Notes: generated from the letters alone by a model not told the origin. DNA of 64,000 nt from Lachnoclostridium sp. An14 (GCF_002160755.1 NZ_NFLE01000018.1:1-64000); one strand, 5' to 3'. Shown: positions 23,136 to 32,534, numbered from the stretch's first letter. Translations and numbers: made by a program.

Positions 23136-26039
23136 ATGGGGCAGATCATTGCCGGTGTATATGAGATTGATGAACAAATCGGATCCGGAGGCGGAGGTGT
23201 GGTCTATCTGGGCCGCCATCTGCGCCTGAAAAAACAGATCGTCCTGAAGGCGGACAAGCGCACGCTGGCCACCGGGCCGGAGGCGCTGCGCCGGGAAGTG
23301 GATATGCTCAAAGGCTTAAGTTTTTCCTATATTCCTCAGGTGTATGACTTTGTGGAGCAAAACGGCGTAGTCTACACCGTGATGGAGTATATCGAAGGAG
23401 AAAGCCTGGACAAGGTTTTGGCGCGGGGAGAGCAGCCGCCTCAGGCGCAGGTGATCCAGTGGGCGGGTCAGCTTTTGGAAGCGTTGGTCTATCTCCATGG
23501 CCGCCCGCCCCATGGGATCCTTCATGGGGACATTAAGCCGGCCAACATTATGGTGCGGCCCAGCGGGGATATTTGCCTGATTGACTATAACATTGCTCTT
23601 GCACTGAGAGAAAACGGGGCGGTTCGGGTGGGAGGCAGCAGAGGCTATGCCTCACCGGAGCATTACGGGCTGGAGTTCGGAACCGGCAGCCATCTATCTT
23701 CCTCCATGACGACGGAGACCATCGCGGGTACGGAGCTGGTGGACGATACGGAAATCATGGACGATACCAGGGAGATGGATCAGACCGCGACTATGGCCTC
23801 TCCCAGGCCGGACAGTGGCTTTCAAAGCGGAGGGAGCACCGGGGGCCGGAGAACGGTCATGCTGGATGTGCGCTCTGATATATACAGCCTGGGAGCGACA
23901 CTGTATCATCTGCTGTCGGGCAGCCGTCCAGCACAGGATGCGGGATCCGTGGAGCCGCTGGGATCAGAAGTATGCAGCCCTCTGGTGGCTGCCATCATAA
24001 AAAAGGCCATGGCGCCGGATCCAGGAAAGCGGTATCAGACGGCGGAGGATATGCTTGCAGCCTTTCGCAGCCTTTCCCGCAAGGATAAACGAACCATTCG
24101 CCGGAGAAGGAGAATGGTGGTCTGCGTGCTTTTTCTCTCCGCCCTGTTTTTGTCCGGGGGATTTTGTACATTTGTGGGATTAAAACAGATGGAACAGAGG
24201 CAGGCGGCATTGGCGCTGGCGGGGTATTCCGCCGATGCCCTGGCAAAAGGAGATGTTTCCGCGGCGGTGGAGCTGGCCCTTCAGGCCATCCCTAAAACGG
24301 ACAGCATCTGGAATGCCCCAGTGACAGCCCAGGCTCAAAAGGCGTTGACGGATGCCTTGGGGGTCTATGATCTGTCGGACGGATTCAAGACGGTGGGAAC
24401 CATTTCCCTGCCGTCAGCGCCGTTTAGCATGGAAATGTCCCCGGAGGGAACGTATCTGACGGCGGTCTGTTCGGAGGGCGTTCTGATTTACAGCGGGACA
24501 GATGGGAGCCTGATCTGCACTCTGCCCGCCCGGGATTCTGCTCTTTCCGAATGTGTTTTTGCGGAGGAAAACAGGATTGTCTATGCGGGGGATCGGGGAG
24601 TGACCGCTTACGACCTGGATAAGAGAGAGGCACTCTGGACAGGAGAGACGGCGACCACTCTGGCTGTATCCGGGGATGGGACAAAAGTAGCCGCAGTCAA
24701 CCGGGATGAAGACCGGGCAGTGGTCTACCGCATTTCCGATGGGGAACAGGTGGCGGAACGCTCCTTTGACGGGCGTCATCTGTCCGTAGCGGAAAATGAC
24801 ATTTTTGCCAATCCGCAGGACAGTATTTTTGAATTAAATGAGGACGGCAGCCTATTGGCCGTGAGCTTTTCTGACGGCGGGCTGGTGATTTTTGATCTGG
24901 AAGATGAGAACGGGGATATGATCATGTATGATGATTCTTCCTACGACCACTTCGCGGGAGGCTTTTGCGGGCCGTACTTTGCTTTTGCGGCCACGAAAAG
25001 TGATCAGTCCCTGTTCGGCCTGATTGACACGGTTCAGGCCCTTTATATGGCGGGAAGTGAATCCAGGAGCCCCTATCTCCTCCATGCGGACAAACGGGGA
25101 ATTGATCTGGCAAACGGAAATCTGCTGGTGCGCTTTGACCGGGACACCCTGGAGGAATTGGAACTGGCGTACACGGAAAATGAGAATATTACCGCCTTTT
25201 CCGCAGGCGGAGAATACGTCCTGGTTTCCACAGATGACAATGGATTTTCCTTTTTTGACAGCGGAGCCCGGAAAATGTCCCATGAGATCGGGGAGAAACC
25301 GTGGGATTTCCTCTGTCTGGCGGGAACGTCCGCGGCTGCGGCGAACCGCAGCGATCCGCAGATTCGTCTGATGGCTCTGGAGTCCCATGAAGAAACGGAA
25401 ATCTGGTCCTACGATGCCCGGTATGGTCACGATGAGGCGCGGATCAGCGCGGATGGACAGACGGCCATGCTGTTTGACTATCAGAGTTTTAAAATTTACA
25501 GTCAGGACGGAACGGTGGTGGCTCATGGAGAATTTCCCAATAAGGAACAGATCTATGATCAGCAGTTTCGTAAAAGCCAGGAAGGCTCCTGGCTGGAGGT
25601 GATCTGGTATGACGGTACGGTGCGCCGGTACAGCGCGGCGGACGGTTCATTGCTGGGAGAGACGAAAGGAGAGCCTCCGTCTGCGGATTTGTACGAGGAA
25701 TTTCTGTCTGGCCGTTACCGGGTGGAATCGTCCCTTCACAGAGCTCCGGAAGTGTACGATACGGAGACTGGAAAACAGGTGGCAGTGCTGCAAAGTGAGG
25801 ATTATCTGACCTATGTGACCCAGGCGGGCGACCGGCTGATCACGGAGTATGTGACAGCGGATGGATTCCGGTACGGACTTTTATTAAATGAGAAATTTGA
25901 GCCTGTGGCGTATTTGCCGGGCTTTTGCGATATTCAGGACGAGATGGCAGTCTTTGATTACGGAGACGGGAATCTGCGGCAATGCCGCTTGTATTCCCTC
26001 CAGGAGCTGATCGCTCTTGGGGAGAGCAATAAAAAATAA
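23136..26039 (+). CDS. Membrane Ser/Thr protein kinase with extracellular beta-propeller-like domain
   Basis: A 967-residue protein. Residues 10-310 form an STPK domain with glycine loop IGSGGGGVVYLG, Lys in IVLKADKR, catalytic loop HGDIKPANIM, DYN in place of DFG, and SPEHYG in place of APE. A Thr/Asp-rich insert (TTETIAGTELVDDTEIMDDT) lies within it. A membrane segment (VCVLFLSALFLSGGFCTFVGL) follows near residue 330, and then about 600 residues of repeated beta-strand blades resembling WD40/PQQ propellers. Such kinases sense an outside signal and phosphorylate Thr for FHA proteins. The operon supplies an FHA protein and a PP2C phosphatase, so a complete signalling loop is present. The catalytic Asp of HGD is kept. 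Confidence 0.88.
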   Translation: MGQIIAGVYEIDEQIGSGGGGVVYLGRHLRLKKQIVLKADKRTLATGPEALRREVDMLKGLSFSYIPQVYDFVEQNGVVYTVMEYIEGESLDKVLARGEQPPQAQVIQWAGQLLEALVYLHGRPPHGILHGDIKPANIMVRPSGDICLIDYNIALALRENGAVRVGGSRGYASPEHYGLEFGTGSHLSSSMTTETIAGTELVDDTEIMDDTREMDQTATMASPRPDSGFQSGGSTGGRRTVMLDVRSDIYSLGATLYHLLSGSRPAQDAGSVEPLGSEVCSPLVAAIIKKAMAPDPGKRYQTAEDMLAAFRSLSRKDKRTIRRRRRMVVCVLFLSALFLSGGFCTFVGLKQMEQRQAALALAGYSADALAKGDVSAAVELALQAIPKTDSIWNAPVTAQAQKALTDALGVYDLSDGFKTVGTISLPSAPFSMEMSPEGTYLTAVCSEGVLIYSGTDGSLICTLPARDSALSECVFAEENRIVYAGDRGVTAYDLDKREALWTGETATTLAVSGDGTKVAAVNRDEDRAVVYRISDGEQVAERSFDGRHLSVAENDIFANPQDSIFELNEDGSLLAVSFSDGGLVIFDLEDENGDMIMYDDSSYDHFAGGFCGPYFAFAATKSDQSLFGLIDTVQALYMAGSESRSPYLLHADKRGIDLANGNLLVRFDRDTLEELELAYTENENITAFSAGGEYVLVSTDDNGFSFFDSGARKMSHEIGEKPWDFLCLAGTSAAAANRSDPQIRLMALESHEETEIWSYDARYGHDEARISADGQTAMLFDYQSFKIYSQDGTVVAHGEFPNKEQIYDQQFRKSQEGSWLEVIWYDGTVRRYSAADGSLLGETKGEPPSADLYEEFLSGRYRVESSLHRAPEVYDTETGKQVAVLQSEDYLTYVTQAGDRLITEYVTADGFRYGLLLNEKFEPVAYLPGFCDIQDEMAVFDYGDGNLRQCRLYSLQELIALGESNKK

Positions 26040-26059
26040 AAGAGGAGGAGTGATATGGA

Positions 26060-29000
26060 ATGAAACGTATCAGACGAGGGTTAGCAGTGACGTTGGCGGC
26101 ACTGCTTATGATTCCGGCCCAGCCAACATTAGCGGTGCCTTCTGGCTCCGACAGAGAGCAGAAGGAATGGAAGGGGGACAGTCTGGCAACGCCGTCTGAC
26201 CTGGAAAACGGCTCTTTTGGGGATGAAATTCCCGATGAGGACGAGCTCTGGAAAGATGTGGTTGAGGACAATGATCTCCAGAAGGACGAGACCCCTGATG
26301 AGGACGAGGATCTCAAGGACAAAGAGATTCCAGAGGAAGACGGGGAAATCCCGGAGGAGGACGATGTGGCCTCACCGTCCGATCTGGAAAAAACACCTGA
26401 GGAGGAGATCCGGTTCAACACGGGAAACCATGAGGTCAGCGTTGTAAGCTACGAGGATTTCTTTGACCGTGAGCTGGGAGACGCGTATTTTGAGGAGGAT
26501 GGGAGCTATACGATTCAGATTCCGGAGGAAAATCCCTTCTTCCCCTATGAAGTGCAGTTTACCAGCGGTGGAACCGTCACAAAGGAATGGTTTATGACCC
26601 CGGAGGATTCTGTGGAGATTGATGACCATATTTTCTACGTGTCCGCGTTCTTTGATGACACGGTGGTGACCCAGATGACGCTGGACGTAGCCGGTGATAC
26701 GGTGGTGGTCTATCCGGAGGCGAAAGAGTTTACAGACGGTGACGGCATCAGTCCCCTGTCTCTGCTGCCGCTGGAGGAACGGTCCCTGTCGGTGGACTTA
26801 AGCGGCTACACGCCGGTGGAGCTGACCATGGTCTCCATTGATTCCATTTTTGCCGGAAACGAGAATCTTGCCGGGAAGTCGGTGATGTGGAGTTTGGAGG
26901 GAGAGGACGATTATATCATCAATCACGCTGGTGATAAAATTGATATGAGCGTGGATCCCTGGACGGACAGTGCCCTGTGGGAGATGATTGTGGGAGAGGA
27001 AAGCCAGTTGGCGGATGGGAATATCCGTTATCTGTTGGATATGACGGTGACATCCTCGGAAGATTGGCTGGTGCCTACGGTTTATGAGGAAAGTAACGGG
27101 GGAAAACGCACAGAGATTTCCGTGCTGAACAGTTCCTACAATCTGTACAATATAGGGCCGCACCACGATAGGGAACGGTATTTGGAGATTGAAATATCTG
27201 AAAATGATTTACAGGATCCGGATCAGGAGGTATACGTTAATCTCGATATTAATAAAGATATTTTTGGGACGGTTCAATACAAAGATATAAAATTCTTTTT
27301 AGGCTCGTCTGAAGGCGGAGAGGACATCACGGATCAGATTTTAGGAAATGTGGATATGACACAGTCTGGTGCCGGGTATCCCATAGGAGTGGACAGTGAC
27401 TATACGGATATTACAGCTGTGACTTATGATAAAGATGGGAACATTACAGGCAGGGTGCAATTCTGGATTGAACTGAGGACCAGAGGCAACGGCATGAGCA
27501 TGGGCCTTTATGAGAAAACAGATACAGGGAGAGTCACGGTATATGATGGGACTTCGATCAAAAGAGAAAATGGCGTGAACTACTGGGTATGGACTTTGAA
27601 GTATGGATACCCGGTTGACGGCGATTATTATCTGAGGCTTACTTATCACCGGGAAGATACCAGTGCGTCTTCCTATGTAACAGCGGCTTATGCCGGCCTG
27701 TACAATACCATTGCGCAGGCGCAGGCAGCGGGAGTTGCGGACATCAAGGACACGTTGTTCGGAGACGGATATAAGGCGAATTACAGCGCAGGCGTACCAA
27801 TTACTGTTTTCGTTGGAGAAGATGGAAGCGCGGATCAGGAGATTTATCGGTATGTATTTCAAACAGAAGAAGGAGAGCAGAAACTTGACAGCTCTGTTTC
27901 GTTCTGGATTAATGATCTGTGTGACGCGAATGGAACCAGTTTAGCAAATAACAGTTACATTGTTGAGGAGCGAGAGGATTCTTACGCGGAATACAATTAT
28001 CGAACAATTTTTGTGGATGAAACGGTGGATTTAGAGCACCTTACGTTGAGTTTTCAGATTCCGACAAAGGCAGAGCTTTATGCGGAAGGCAGCGGGGAAC
28101 CGGTAATCTCTGAGAAGACGGTTCTGGATTTTTCAGACGGGCCGGTACAGTTTACTGTTTCCGCGGAAAATAAGAAAAACTCCAAGAACTACTGGATTCA
28201 GGTGATCCAGATCCCGGATGCGGGAACAACCGGAGCGCTCTATTTCAACAGCCAGATGGATGAGAATGCGGAAACCACAAGAGAAGACGGCGTTATTTAT
28301 TCCACAAGGGAAATTTTCATTGACAGCCGTCATGACAGCGTTCATGATATTCTGATTGCCAATATCGGTTCTGAGGAACTCTCAGACTTAACGGTAGAGC
28401 TGGAGTCAGACACAGATGCGGTGGTGTTGGATAGCTACTGGACATTAAACGGTGGTTATGGACTGGGTGGATTTACAACTGTTAAAGATTCGGGACACGG
28501 GGAACTGCCGAATTTGGCTAAGATCCGCCTCCTTGCCCAAAAAGATGCGGAGGGACAGGACGTATCCGGAACCTTGACGATTAAATCCGGCGGGGAACTG
28601 TTGGCAGTGCTGACCCTTACCGGTGTGGTAGGTGATCCTATGATTACCACCAAGGAGATTCCGGAAGCAGTAAAATATGTACCCTATGGAACGATGATCC
28701 AGAATAGTAACAAATACGACTGGAATACAGTAAGCTACCGTCTCCTGAGAGGAAATCTTCCCAGTGGAATGGTTGTGAAAGAGAATGGAGAGCTTTACGG
28801 CGTTCCCACGGAAAGCGGAGAATTTACCTTTACTGTCCGAATGGACAACAGTGAATCAGAGTTTGGTTCTCATAGCAGAACCTATACTTTGATCGTGAAG
28901 GAAAACACAGACATAAACGTAAACGCATCCACCGATCCAGGATATGAAGTCACCCAGAGAATCCCCGACATTACACTTGCATCCACAGAAGACCACACCT

Positions 29001-29857
29001 TTGTCTCTCAGGGCCTTTACGGGCAGTTTGTGGACGTTTTCCTCGACGGTGTTAAGCTGGTAGAGGGACAGGATTACGATTCTGAGTCCGGAAGTACGAG
29101 GATCACCATCCGCAGCCAAACCTTAAAAGCATCTAACCAGACCGGTACCCATACTCTGGGAGTTGAGTTCCGTACGGAGGACCGTACATTAAAGCGCGCG
29201 GCACAGAACTACCGCGTGACCGGCAGCGGCAGTAGCGGCGGCGGTGGCGGTGGCGGTAGCGTCACGGTGAGCACCGGAAATGGTTCCCTGACAAGAGATG
29301 CCAAGAAGGGATATGTGAATTCCATCACGGGAATTGTCACAGGAGAAGGCGAAGGCTATTCCAAATGGCAGCAGGACGAGACCGGGTGGCGGCTGATTTA
29401 CGCGGACGGAACAGCAGCCGCAGGCTATATGGCAGAGCAGACGGACGGAAATTCCGTGGAGCAGGTGCTCTGGGAGAAGGTCAATGGTTCCTGGTACGCG
29501 TTCGGCGCCAACGGTTATTTGAAGTCCGGTTGGGTATGGGACTATGAGCTGGCAGCCTGGTACAGCCTGTCCGTGGACAGCGGTATGCGCAGTAGCTGGT
29601 ATACCGATACCCAGGATGGATGCACCTACTATATGGATCCGTCCACAGGAAAAATGGTAATTGGCTGGAAACTGATTGACGGAAAGTGGTATTATTTCAA
29701 CGAGACCACTCCCGTACAGACCTGGTTTTATAACGCAGAAAGCGGAGCCTGGGTCTACAATGTAAACAGCGGAGCAAGACCTTTTGGTTCCATGTATCAG
29801 AACGAATGGACGCCGGATCACTACCACGTGGGGGTTGACGGAGCCTGGGAAGAATAA
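26060..29857 (+). CDS. Large secreted wall-binding surface protein
   Basis: 1265 residues. A signal peptide (RRGLAVTLAALLMIPAQPTLA) is followed by a highly acidic region with repeated PDED/PEED and two SPSDLE-type motifs (residues about 40-115). The middle is beta-rich; it includes a putative Ig-like domain (LLRGNLPSGMVVKENGELYG) near residues 890-950. A Gly linker (SGSSGGGGGGGS, about 1055) leads to five or so Trp/Tyr-rich wall-binding repeats (GWVWDYELAAWYSL, IGWKLIDGKWYYFN). It is probably held non-covalently on the wall. It follows the kinase by 20 bases with AGGAGGAG, so it may belong to the Tad regulon as an adhesin. The 27.1-28.5 kb part is more AT-rich than its flanks, suggesting a mosaic origin. 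Confidence 0.82.
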   Translation: MKRIRRGLAVTLAALLMIPAQPTLAVPSGSDREQKEWKGDSLATPSDLENGSFGDEIPDEDELWKDVVEDNDLQKDETPDEDEDLKDKEIPEEDGEIPEEDDVASPSDLEKTPEEEIRFNTGNHEVSVVSYEDFFDRELGDAYFEEDGSYTIQIPEENPFFPYEVQFTSGGTVTKEWFMTPEDSVEIDDHIFYVSAFFDDTVVTQMTLDVAGDTVVVYPEAKEFTDGDGISPLSLLPLEERSLSVDLSGYTPVELTMVSIDSIFAGNENLAGKSVMWSLEGEDDYIINHAGDKIDMSVDPWTDSALWEMIVGEESQLADGNIRYLLDMTVTSSEDWLVPTVYEESNGGKRTEISVLNSSYNLYNIGPHHDRERYLEIEISENDLQDPDQEVYVNLDINKDIFGTVQYKDIKFFLGSSEGGEDITDQILGNVDMTQSGAGYPIGVDSDYTDITAVTYDKDGNITGRVQFWIELRTRGNGMSMGLYEKTDTGRVTVYDGTSIKRENGVNYWVWTLKYGYPVDGDYYLRLTYHREDTSASSYVTAAYAGLYNTIAQAQAAGVADIKDTLFGDGYKANYSAGVPITVFVGEDGSADQEIYRYVFQTEEGEQKLDSSVSFWINDLCDANGTSLANNSYIVEEREDSYAEYNYRTIFVDETVDLEHLTLSFQIPTKAELYAEGSGEPVISEKTVLDFSDGPVQFTVSAENKKNSKNYWIQVIQIPDAGTTGALYFNSQMDENAETTREDGVIYSTREIFIDSRHDSVHDILIANIGSEELSDLTVELESDTDAVVLDSYWTLNGGYGLGGFTTVKDSGHGELPNLAKIRLLAQKDAEGQDVSGTLTIKSGGELLAVLTLTGVVGDPMITTKEIPEAVKYVPYGTMIQNSNKYDWNTVSYRLLRGNLPSGMVVKENGELYGVPTESGEFTFTVRMDNSESEFGSHSRTYTLIVKENTDINVNASTDPGYEVTQRIPDITLASTEDHTFVSQGLYGQFVDVFLDGVKLVEGQDYDSESGSTRITIRSQTLKASNQTGTHTLGVEFRTEDRTLKRAAQNYRVTGSGSSGGGGGGGSVTVSTGNGSLTRDAKKGYVNSITGIVTGEGEGYSKWQQDETGWRLIYADGTAAAGYMAEQTDGNSVEQVLWEKVNGSWYAFGANGYLKSGWVWDYELAAWYSLSVDSGMRSSWYTDTQDGCTYYMDPSTGKMVIGWKLIDGKWYYFNETTPVQTWFYNAESGAWVYNVNSGARPFGSMYQNEWTPDHYHVGVDGAWEE

Positions 29858-29896
29858 AATTTTTGAAATTGGAATCAAATTCATCTTTATGAGAAG

Positions 29897-29926
29897 GGGC
29901 GCGCGGCGGAGTCTGCGCGCTCTTTT
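29897..29926 (+). terminator. Terminator after the surface protein
   Basis: GCGCGC (29899-29904) pairs with GCGCGC (29915-29920), followed by TCTTTT. It would close the Tad operon. Confidence 0.75.
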
Positions 29927-30098
29927 AAGTAGCAGACAATTTTAATAGTTTCCACCTTTTCTTCAATCCATAAAATGATTTTATATATCCATCACAATTC
30001 ATAATTTCACCTTTTCGCCAAAACCTGCTATAGTATCCCCATCAAACAACCAAAACAAAAGATAACTCTCACAGGAAACAGAAAGGTGGATGATACAG

Positions 30099-31112
30099 AT
30101 GAAACAGATGATCAGGCAGGTTCCCATTCCCATCGCCGGCGTGATGTTGGGGCTGACGGCTTTGGGGAACCTTTTGCAGGGGTATTCGGAGGCGGCGCGG
30201 GGGTTCTGCGGGGCGTTGGCGGCGCTGTTTGGCGTTCTTTTGCTGCTTAAATTCTGCCTGTTTCGGGAACAGGTGAAACAGGAGATGGAAAACCCTGTTA
30301 TAGCCAGTGTTTCCGCCACCATTTTCATGTCCGTGATGCAGCTGTCCACCTACGCCTTTCCCTACATCGGAAAGGCGGCCGTTCTGGTGTGGGGGTTGGC
30401 GGTGGCCGGTCATCTGTGCCTGATCCTGTGGTATACGAAACGGTTTCTGCTCCGGTTCCGGCTGGAGGAGGTGTTTCCCACCTGTTTTGTCACCTACGTG
30501 GGGATCATCGTCGGTTCGATTACCTCCGCTACCTTTGGCATGGAGGCGGTGGGAAGATGGCTGTTCTGGTTTGGATTCTGCGCCTACGGGATCATGTTTC
30601 CGGTGATCTCCTGCCGGTATTTGCGGCGGATCCCTGTGGCGGAGGCTGCCGCGCCCCTGTTCTGCATTTACACGGCGCCCATGAGCCTGAGCCTCACCGG
30701 CTATCTGGCGGTGATGGAACATCCCTCCTTGACTTTTGTGCTGGCGCTGGAGATTTTGGCCCAGGCCCTTTATGGGATGGTGTTGACCAGGCTCCCCCGG
30801 TTTTTAAAACTGCCGTTTTACCCCAGCTACGCCTCCTTCACCTTCCCCTTCGTGATTACCGCCTTCGCCTTAAAAAAGACCCTGGAGCGGTTCGCGGCGG
30901 CGGGGATTGCGGTGCCGGCCGCCTGTTCCTGGCTGCTTGCGGCGGAGACGGCTGCGGCGGTGCTGTTGGTGAGCTATACGGTGGCGCGGTTTATCCTCCA
31001 TCTATCCGGGCTTTGCCGGCGGCAGAAAACGGCGGAGGCCGCGGAGAGCGGTTTCCGGAAAAAAACCTTGCGTCTTTCCGGCAAAAGAGGTATAATCCAG
31101 TTATCTGAATAA
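30099..31112 (+). CDS. TDT-family (TehA-like) transporter
   Basis: 337 residues from MKQMIRQVPIPIAG; AAGGTGG stands nine bases before this ATG, while the ATG at 30090 touches the site and is too close. About ten membrane helices with PIPIAGVMLGLTALGN at the N terminus are typical of tellurite-resistance/dicarboxylate transporters related to TehA and SLAC1 anion channels. The likely role is transport of an anion such as a C4-dicarboxylate; the substrate cannot be read. The FMN riboswitch promoter lies inside its last 45 bases. Confidence 0.85.
   Translation: MKQMIRQVPIPIAGVMLGLTALGNLLQGYSEAARGFCGALAALFGVLLLLKFCLFREQVKQEMENPVIASVSATIFMSVMQLSTYAFPYIGKAAVLVWGLAVAGHLCLILWYTKRFLLRFRLEEVFPTCFVTYVGIIVGSITSATFGMEAVGRWLFWFGFCAYGIMFPVISCRYLRRIPVAEAAAPLFCIYTAPMSLSLTGYLAVMEHPSLTFVLALEILAQALYGMVLTRLPRFLKLPFYPSYASFTFPFVITAFALKKTLERFAAAGIAVPAACSWLLAAETAAAVLLVSYTVARFILHLSGLCRRQKTAEAAESGFRKKTLRLSGKRGIIQLSE
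31068..31096 (+). promoter_or_regulatory. Promoter of the FMN riboswitch
   Basis: TTGCGT (31068-31073), 17 bases, TATAAT (31091-31096), within the 3' end of the transporter gene. The riboswitch begins about 20 bases downstream. Confidence 0.65.
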
Positions 31113-31117
31113 CCGGA

Positions 31118-31225
31118 GTCTTCGAGGGCAGGGTGAAATTCCCGATTGGCGGTAAAGTCCGCGAGCAGAGATGCAGATTTGGTGCGATTCCAAAACCAAC
31201 AGTTAAAGTCTGGATGAAAGAAGAT
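31118..31225 (+). ncRNA. FMN riboswitch (RFN element)
   Basis: All conserved RFN segments are present in order: P1 (GTCTTC/GAAGAT), AGGGCAGGGTGAAATTCCCG, GGCGGTAAAGTCCGCGAGC, the ACCAACAGTTAAAGTCTGGATG block, and GAAAGAAG. FMN binding is expected to favour the terminator at 31280. The regulated gene is the riboflavin transporter ribU. Confidence 0.95.
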
Positions 31226-31279
31226 GCGTGCGGTCCGGCCACAGCGCACAGGCTGACGGCACGCGCTCCTGAAGTGAGC

Positions 31280-31320
31280 AACACCTGAGAGACGAGAGTT
31301 TTTCAGGTGTTTTATTGTTT
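31280..31320 (+). terminator. Expression-platform terminator of the FMN riboswitch
   Basis: AACACCTGA (31280-31288) pairs perfectly with TCAGGTGTT (31303-31311), followed by TTATTGTTT. CTCCTGAAGTGAGC just upstream could take part in the antiterminator. Confidence 0.85.
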
Positions 31321-31324
31321 ACTG

Positions 31325-31487
31325 TGAAAGCCCCGGATGGCGACGATATAGATGGGCGTGCTTGCACGCACAGATATATCGGCATCAGACGGGCAAGACG
31401 GTATGAGAAAGTAGGGCGGCAGCCCGGATTTCGAATACCGTCGGCAGATGGCGGGAACGCCGTAGGCGTGGAGCCATCTGGCTTTCA
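31325..31487 (+). other. Highly structured non-coding segment inside the ribU leader
   Basis: TGAAAGCC (31325-31332) pairs with GGCTTTCA (31480-31487) and encloses three long hairpins: CGATATA/TATATCG (31344-31350/31375-31381) with an inner GCGTG..CACGC stem; GACGGTAT/ATACCGTC (31397-31404/31435-31442) with GGGC/GCCC inside; and AGATGGC/GCCATCT (31446-31452/31473-31479) with ACGCC/GGCGT inside. GATGGC at 31336-31341 could compete for the last arm. No open frame with a ribosome binding site is present. It lies after the riboswitch terminator and before the modular repeat. Confidence 0.6.
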
Positions 31488-31495
31488 TGATTCGG

Positions 31496-31595
31496 GATGA
31501 CCGCGTTAGCGGTCATGTCCGTTTTGTTTCATAGAAACGTTCACTCTGTCATAGGAAGCAGCGTTCCCTATGAAACAAAAGCCTCCGGCGGAGGC
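31496..31595 (+). repeat. Modular intergenic repeat, composite copy (module 2 plus module 1)
   Basis: Module 2 is the hairpin ATGACCGC-GTTA-GCGGTCAT (31497-31516) followed by GTCCGTTTTG. Module 1 is CAGCGTTCCCTATGAAAC followed by AAAAGCCTCCGGCGGAGGC (31559-31595). Module 1 has related copies at 42744-42781 and 50513-50562, and module 2 at 51530-51569. CTATGA near 31568 can pair either locally with TCATAG (31549-31554) or in a 13-base stem with TTTTGTTTCATAG (31522-31534). Confidence 0.65.
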
Positions 31596-31697
31596 ACAGT
31601 TTCAACGCCCTTTTCGGAGAAGAAATGGCCGCGTCTGCGGCGGAAACGGTTCCGAAGTCCGGAGACGGGCGAAAATCATCATTCAGGAGGTACTAAA

Positions 31698-32348
31698 ATG
31701 AGTACGAAGACAAAACGGATTACAATGGTAGGGATGCTGTGCGCCATCGCCTTCCTGGTGACAGTGGTATGCCGGATTCCGGTGGTGCTGTTCTTAAAAT
31801 ATGAGCCGAAGGACGTGATCGTCACCATGGGCGGTTTCATGTTCGGGCCCATGACGTCCTTTGTGGTGTCCCTGATCGTCTCCTTTGTGGAAATGTTTAC
31901 CATTAGCGACACCGGCATTATTGGCTGCATTATGAACGTGCTTTCCACCTGCAGCTTTGCCTGCACGGCGGCCTTTATCTACAAAAAGCACCACACCTTC
32001 AAGGGCGCGGTGGCAGGACTGATTTCCGGCTGCCTGCTGGCGACGGCGGTGATGCTTTTGTGGAACTACCTGATCACTCCCATCTATATGGGTTACCCCA
32101 GGGAGGCGGTAAAAGCCCTTCTGGTACCGGCGTTCCTGCCCTTTAACCTGTTAAAAGGCGGGGTGAACATGGCCCTTACCCTGCTTGTCTACAAGCCGGT
32201 GGTGACGGCCCTGCGCCGCGGCGGCCTGCTGGAGGATAACGGCAGCAGAATGGAGAACAAGACGAGGAGCGTGGGACCGGTTCTGGTGTCCGGCCTTCTT
32301 CTCATCACCTGCGTATTTTTCGGCCTGGTATTAAAGGGCGTGGTTTAA
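31698..32348 (+). CDS. ribU: ECF transporter S component, riboflavin-specific (RibU)
   Basis: 216 residues from MSTKTKRITMVG; AGGAGG lies eight bases before the ATG, and the in-frame extension upstream runs through the repeat DNA and is not coding. About six membrane helices, with the S-component signature at the N terminus (TKRITMVGMLCAIAFLV) and FMFGPMTSFVVSLIVSFVEM. RibU captures riboflavin and docks on the shared EcfAA'T module, which is not in this window. The FMN riboswitch upstream fixes the substrate with good confidence. The C-terminal helix after the basic linker (GPVLVSGLLLITCVFFGLVL) extends the family's usual length. Confidence 0.92.
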   Translation: MSTKTKRITMVGMLCAIAFLVTVVCRIPVVLFLKYEPKDVIVTMGGFMFGPMTSFVVSLIVSFVEMFTISDTGIIGCIMNVLSTCSFACTAAFIYKKHHTFKGAVAGLISGCLLATAVMLLWNYLITPIYMGYPREAVKALLVPAFLPFNLLKGGVNMALTLLVYKPVVTALRRGGLLEDNGSRMENKTRSVGPVLVSGLLLITCVFFGLVLKGVV

Positions 32349-32404
32349 GAAAAAACGGAGCGGGAACGGATTCCTGCCCCGGGACAATTTCATAAAATAA
32401 GGAA

Positions 32405-32463
32405 ACAGCCTGGCCTGAACCTCCTTTTTGCCGTCCGCGGCGAGGGGAGGGGGACCAGGCTGT
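32405..32463 (+). terminator. Hairpin after ribU
   Basis: ACAGCCTGG (32405-32413) pairs perfectly with CCAGGCTGT (32455-32463), and an inner CCTCC/GGAGG stem is possible. There is no T-run, so termination is uncertain. Confidence 0.4.
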
Positions 32464-32505
32464 CTGCGTGCCGGGGGAGGTACCAGGGAGAGCCTGAACT
32501 CTGTC

Positions 32506-32534
32506 TTGTCATTTCCCCATATTTTCGCTATACT
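32506..32534 (+). promoter_or_regulatory. Promoter of the hybrid kinase operon
   Basis: TTGTCA (32506-32511), 17 bases, TATACT (32529-32534); five of six matches in each box. Confidence 0.7.
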
